Source of the DNA: a bacterium
Lineage (GTDB): Bacteria > Armatimonadota > Abditibacteriia > Abditibacteriales > Abditibacteriaceae
DNA: 41,254 nucleotides
Direction of reading: 5' to 3'
Assembly (NCBI GenBank): GCA_004172935.1
Contig: SDZD01000055.1
Location: 1 to 41,254, forward strand
Of the stretch, positions 40,327 to 41,254 are shown one piece after another (positions within the stretch are counted from its first letter, which is position 1; the number at the start of each line of letters is the position of its first letter). The position numbers were made by a program, and so were the translations under genes. The notes under the pieces are model-generated. The model was given only the letters and a program-made list of their open reading frames with translations. It did not search any database and was not told the DNA's origin.

Positions 40327-41254
40327 ATGCAGGTAGATTCTGGACTTCGCGCGTTTATTTGGCTGTTTGTCGTCATCGTTGGCGGAGTAATTTCGTTCGT
40401 TCTGTTCGTGGCCTCGGCGCCACTGGGCGTTTTGATGGGCATCGCTACGTTCTTCATGGCGTGGCTGCTGTCCTCCTCTGTGCGTATGGTCGCACAGTGG
40501 GAACGCGCCGTCGTGCTCAATCTGGGCCGCTTCGCTGGTGTGCGCGGGCCGGGGCTATTTTTCATCACGCCCATCATTCAAAGCGTGTCGCGCGTTATTG
40601 ATTTGCGTACCATCACCTCGACCTTCAAGGCCGAACAATCCATCACTGCCGACACGGTTCCAGTCGACGTAGATGCCGTTTTGTTCTGGCGTGTCGTTGA
40701 CCCCGAAAAAGCCATTCTGGAAGTACAGGAGTACAGCCAGGCCATCGGTTGGGCAGCCCAAACGGCGCTGCGCGATGTCATTGGGCGCTCGACTCTGGCC
40801 GATATTTTGTCAGGGCGCGATAAAATCGATCGTATCCTGAAGACTTTGATCGATGGTCGCACCGAGCCGTGGGGCGTTGAAGTGACCAGCGTCGAGATTC
40901 GCGACGTGACCATTCCTGCCGCTTTGCAAGACGCCATGAGCCGCCAGGCACAGGCCGAACGCGAACGTCAGGCGCGTATCATTTTGGGCGAATCGGAAAC
41001 GCAGGTTGCCGCCAAATTTATGGAAGCGGCGAAGCTGTACGAGCAAAGCCCGACAGCACTTCACTTGCGCGCTATGAACATGCTGTACGAAGGTATGAAA
41101 GATAAAGGCTCGATGATTATCGTGCCTTCGTCGGCGCTGGACACCATGAATTTGGGCGCTATGACTGGGCTTGCCAGTCAGGCTCAGGCCCAACTTCTGC
41201 AGAATCCTGTGGCCGTGCCTGTGCCTCCGGTTCCGCTTGTGAAGGCTCCTCCTG
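40327..41254 (+). CDS. SPFH/slipin family membrane protein, 3' end outside window
   Basis: 309 codons are visible and the frame is open at the window edge. The ATG has an AAGGAGA ribosome site. Two hydrophobic segments (about 9-33 and 35-49) anchor the protein, followed by the stomatin signature WERAVVLNLGRFAGVRGPGLFFITPIIQ, the band-7 core (DTVPVDVDAVLFWRVVDPEKAILEVQEY, TLADILSGRDKI, WGVEVTSVEIRDVTIP) and a C-terminal coiled coil (SRQAQAERERQARII). It would form a large membrane-bound ring that scaffolds lipid domains or protects membrane proteases; slipins often pair with NfeD, which would lie beyond the edge. Confidence 0.92.
   Translation, partial: MQVDSGLRAFIWLFVVIVGGVISFVLFVASAPLGVLMGIATFFMAWLLSSSVRMVAQWERAVVLNLGRFAGVRGPGLFFITPIIQSVSRVIDLRTITSTFKAEQSITADTVPVDVDAVLFWRVVDPEKAILEVQEYSQAIGWAAQTALRDVIGRSTLADILSGRDKIDRILKTLIDGRTEPWGVEVTSVEIRDVTIPAALQDAMSRQAQAERERQARIILGESETQVAAKFMEAAKLYEQSPTALHLRAMNMLYEGMKDKGSMIIVPSSALDTMNLGAMTGLASQAQAQLLQNPVAVPVPPVPLVKAPP

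Overview
The window is a GC-rich bacterial chromosome segment with dense, mostly housekeeping gene content on both strands. It holds no rRNA, tRNA, CRISPR array, phage or transposase gene that I can see. Signal peptides, lipoproteins, an RsmD/RecG/RmuC/GpmI core set and a long IleRS of the DUF5915-bearing type point to a free-living, probably aerobic, non-proteobacterial organism. The style (mixed Shine-Dalgarno and leaderless-looking starts, many short palindromic intergenic repeats, many lineage-restricted secreted proteins) would suit Armatimonadota/Abditibacteriota or a neighbouring phylum. That placement is an inference and not proven by the sequence.

Layout. 1-1446 (-): a CPBP intramembrane protease, cut by the window edge. 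1447-1785: a gene-free stretch with a large inverted repeat. 1786-4001 (-): rsmD followed by a hendecad coiled-coil protein, then a short paralogue of only its N-terminal domain and a 52-residue protein directly behind recG. 4013-11128 (-): recG, a small MscS channel, a small membrane protein, an Imm-5-like protein, a secreted helical-barrel protein, a membrane-anchored protein and an EamA transporter with a 25-histidine tail. 11156-15240 (-): two mgtE paralogues separated by a secreted protein; the two mgtE leaders share a conserved block. 15399-16523: divergent protoglobin and Rrf2 regulator genes with two matching predicted operators between them. 16904-20200 (+): ileS behind a 380-base leader region with a 38-base perfect palindrome.

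20493-23717 (+): a PAP2 phosphatase, a PepSY protein and an OmpR-type two-component system. Both the PAP2 and PepSY promoters carry phased 11-base direct repeats, so the four genes look like one signalling module. 23782-25677 (+): two tandem paralogous lipoproteins with a pseudopilin-like C-terminal segment. 25681-30756 (-): a Nudix hydrolase, a DUF1015 protein, gpmI, a Dabb protein and an inositol-monophosphatase-like protein. 30783-34346 (+): a stand-alone lipoyl plus E3-binding-domain protein, acpS, a FabG-like reductase and a secreted esterase, closely spaced or overlapping. 34395-41254: a small helical protein, a complete beta-ketoacyl synthase, two tandem secreted coiled-coil paralogues (-), a long RmuC, a synthase-like protein without the catalytic cysteine, and a slipin/SPFH protein cut by the window edge.

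No single spectacular new system is obvious. The most promising local units are the two-component/PAP2/PepSY regulon, the protoglobin/Rrf2 switch, the lipoprotein pair with the pseudopilin-like end and a possible ATT start, and the shared leader of the two mgtE genes.
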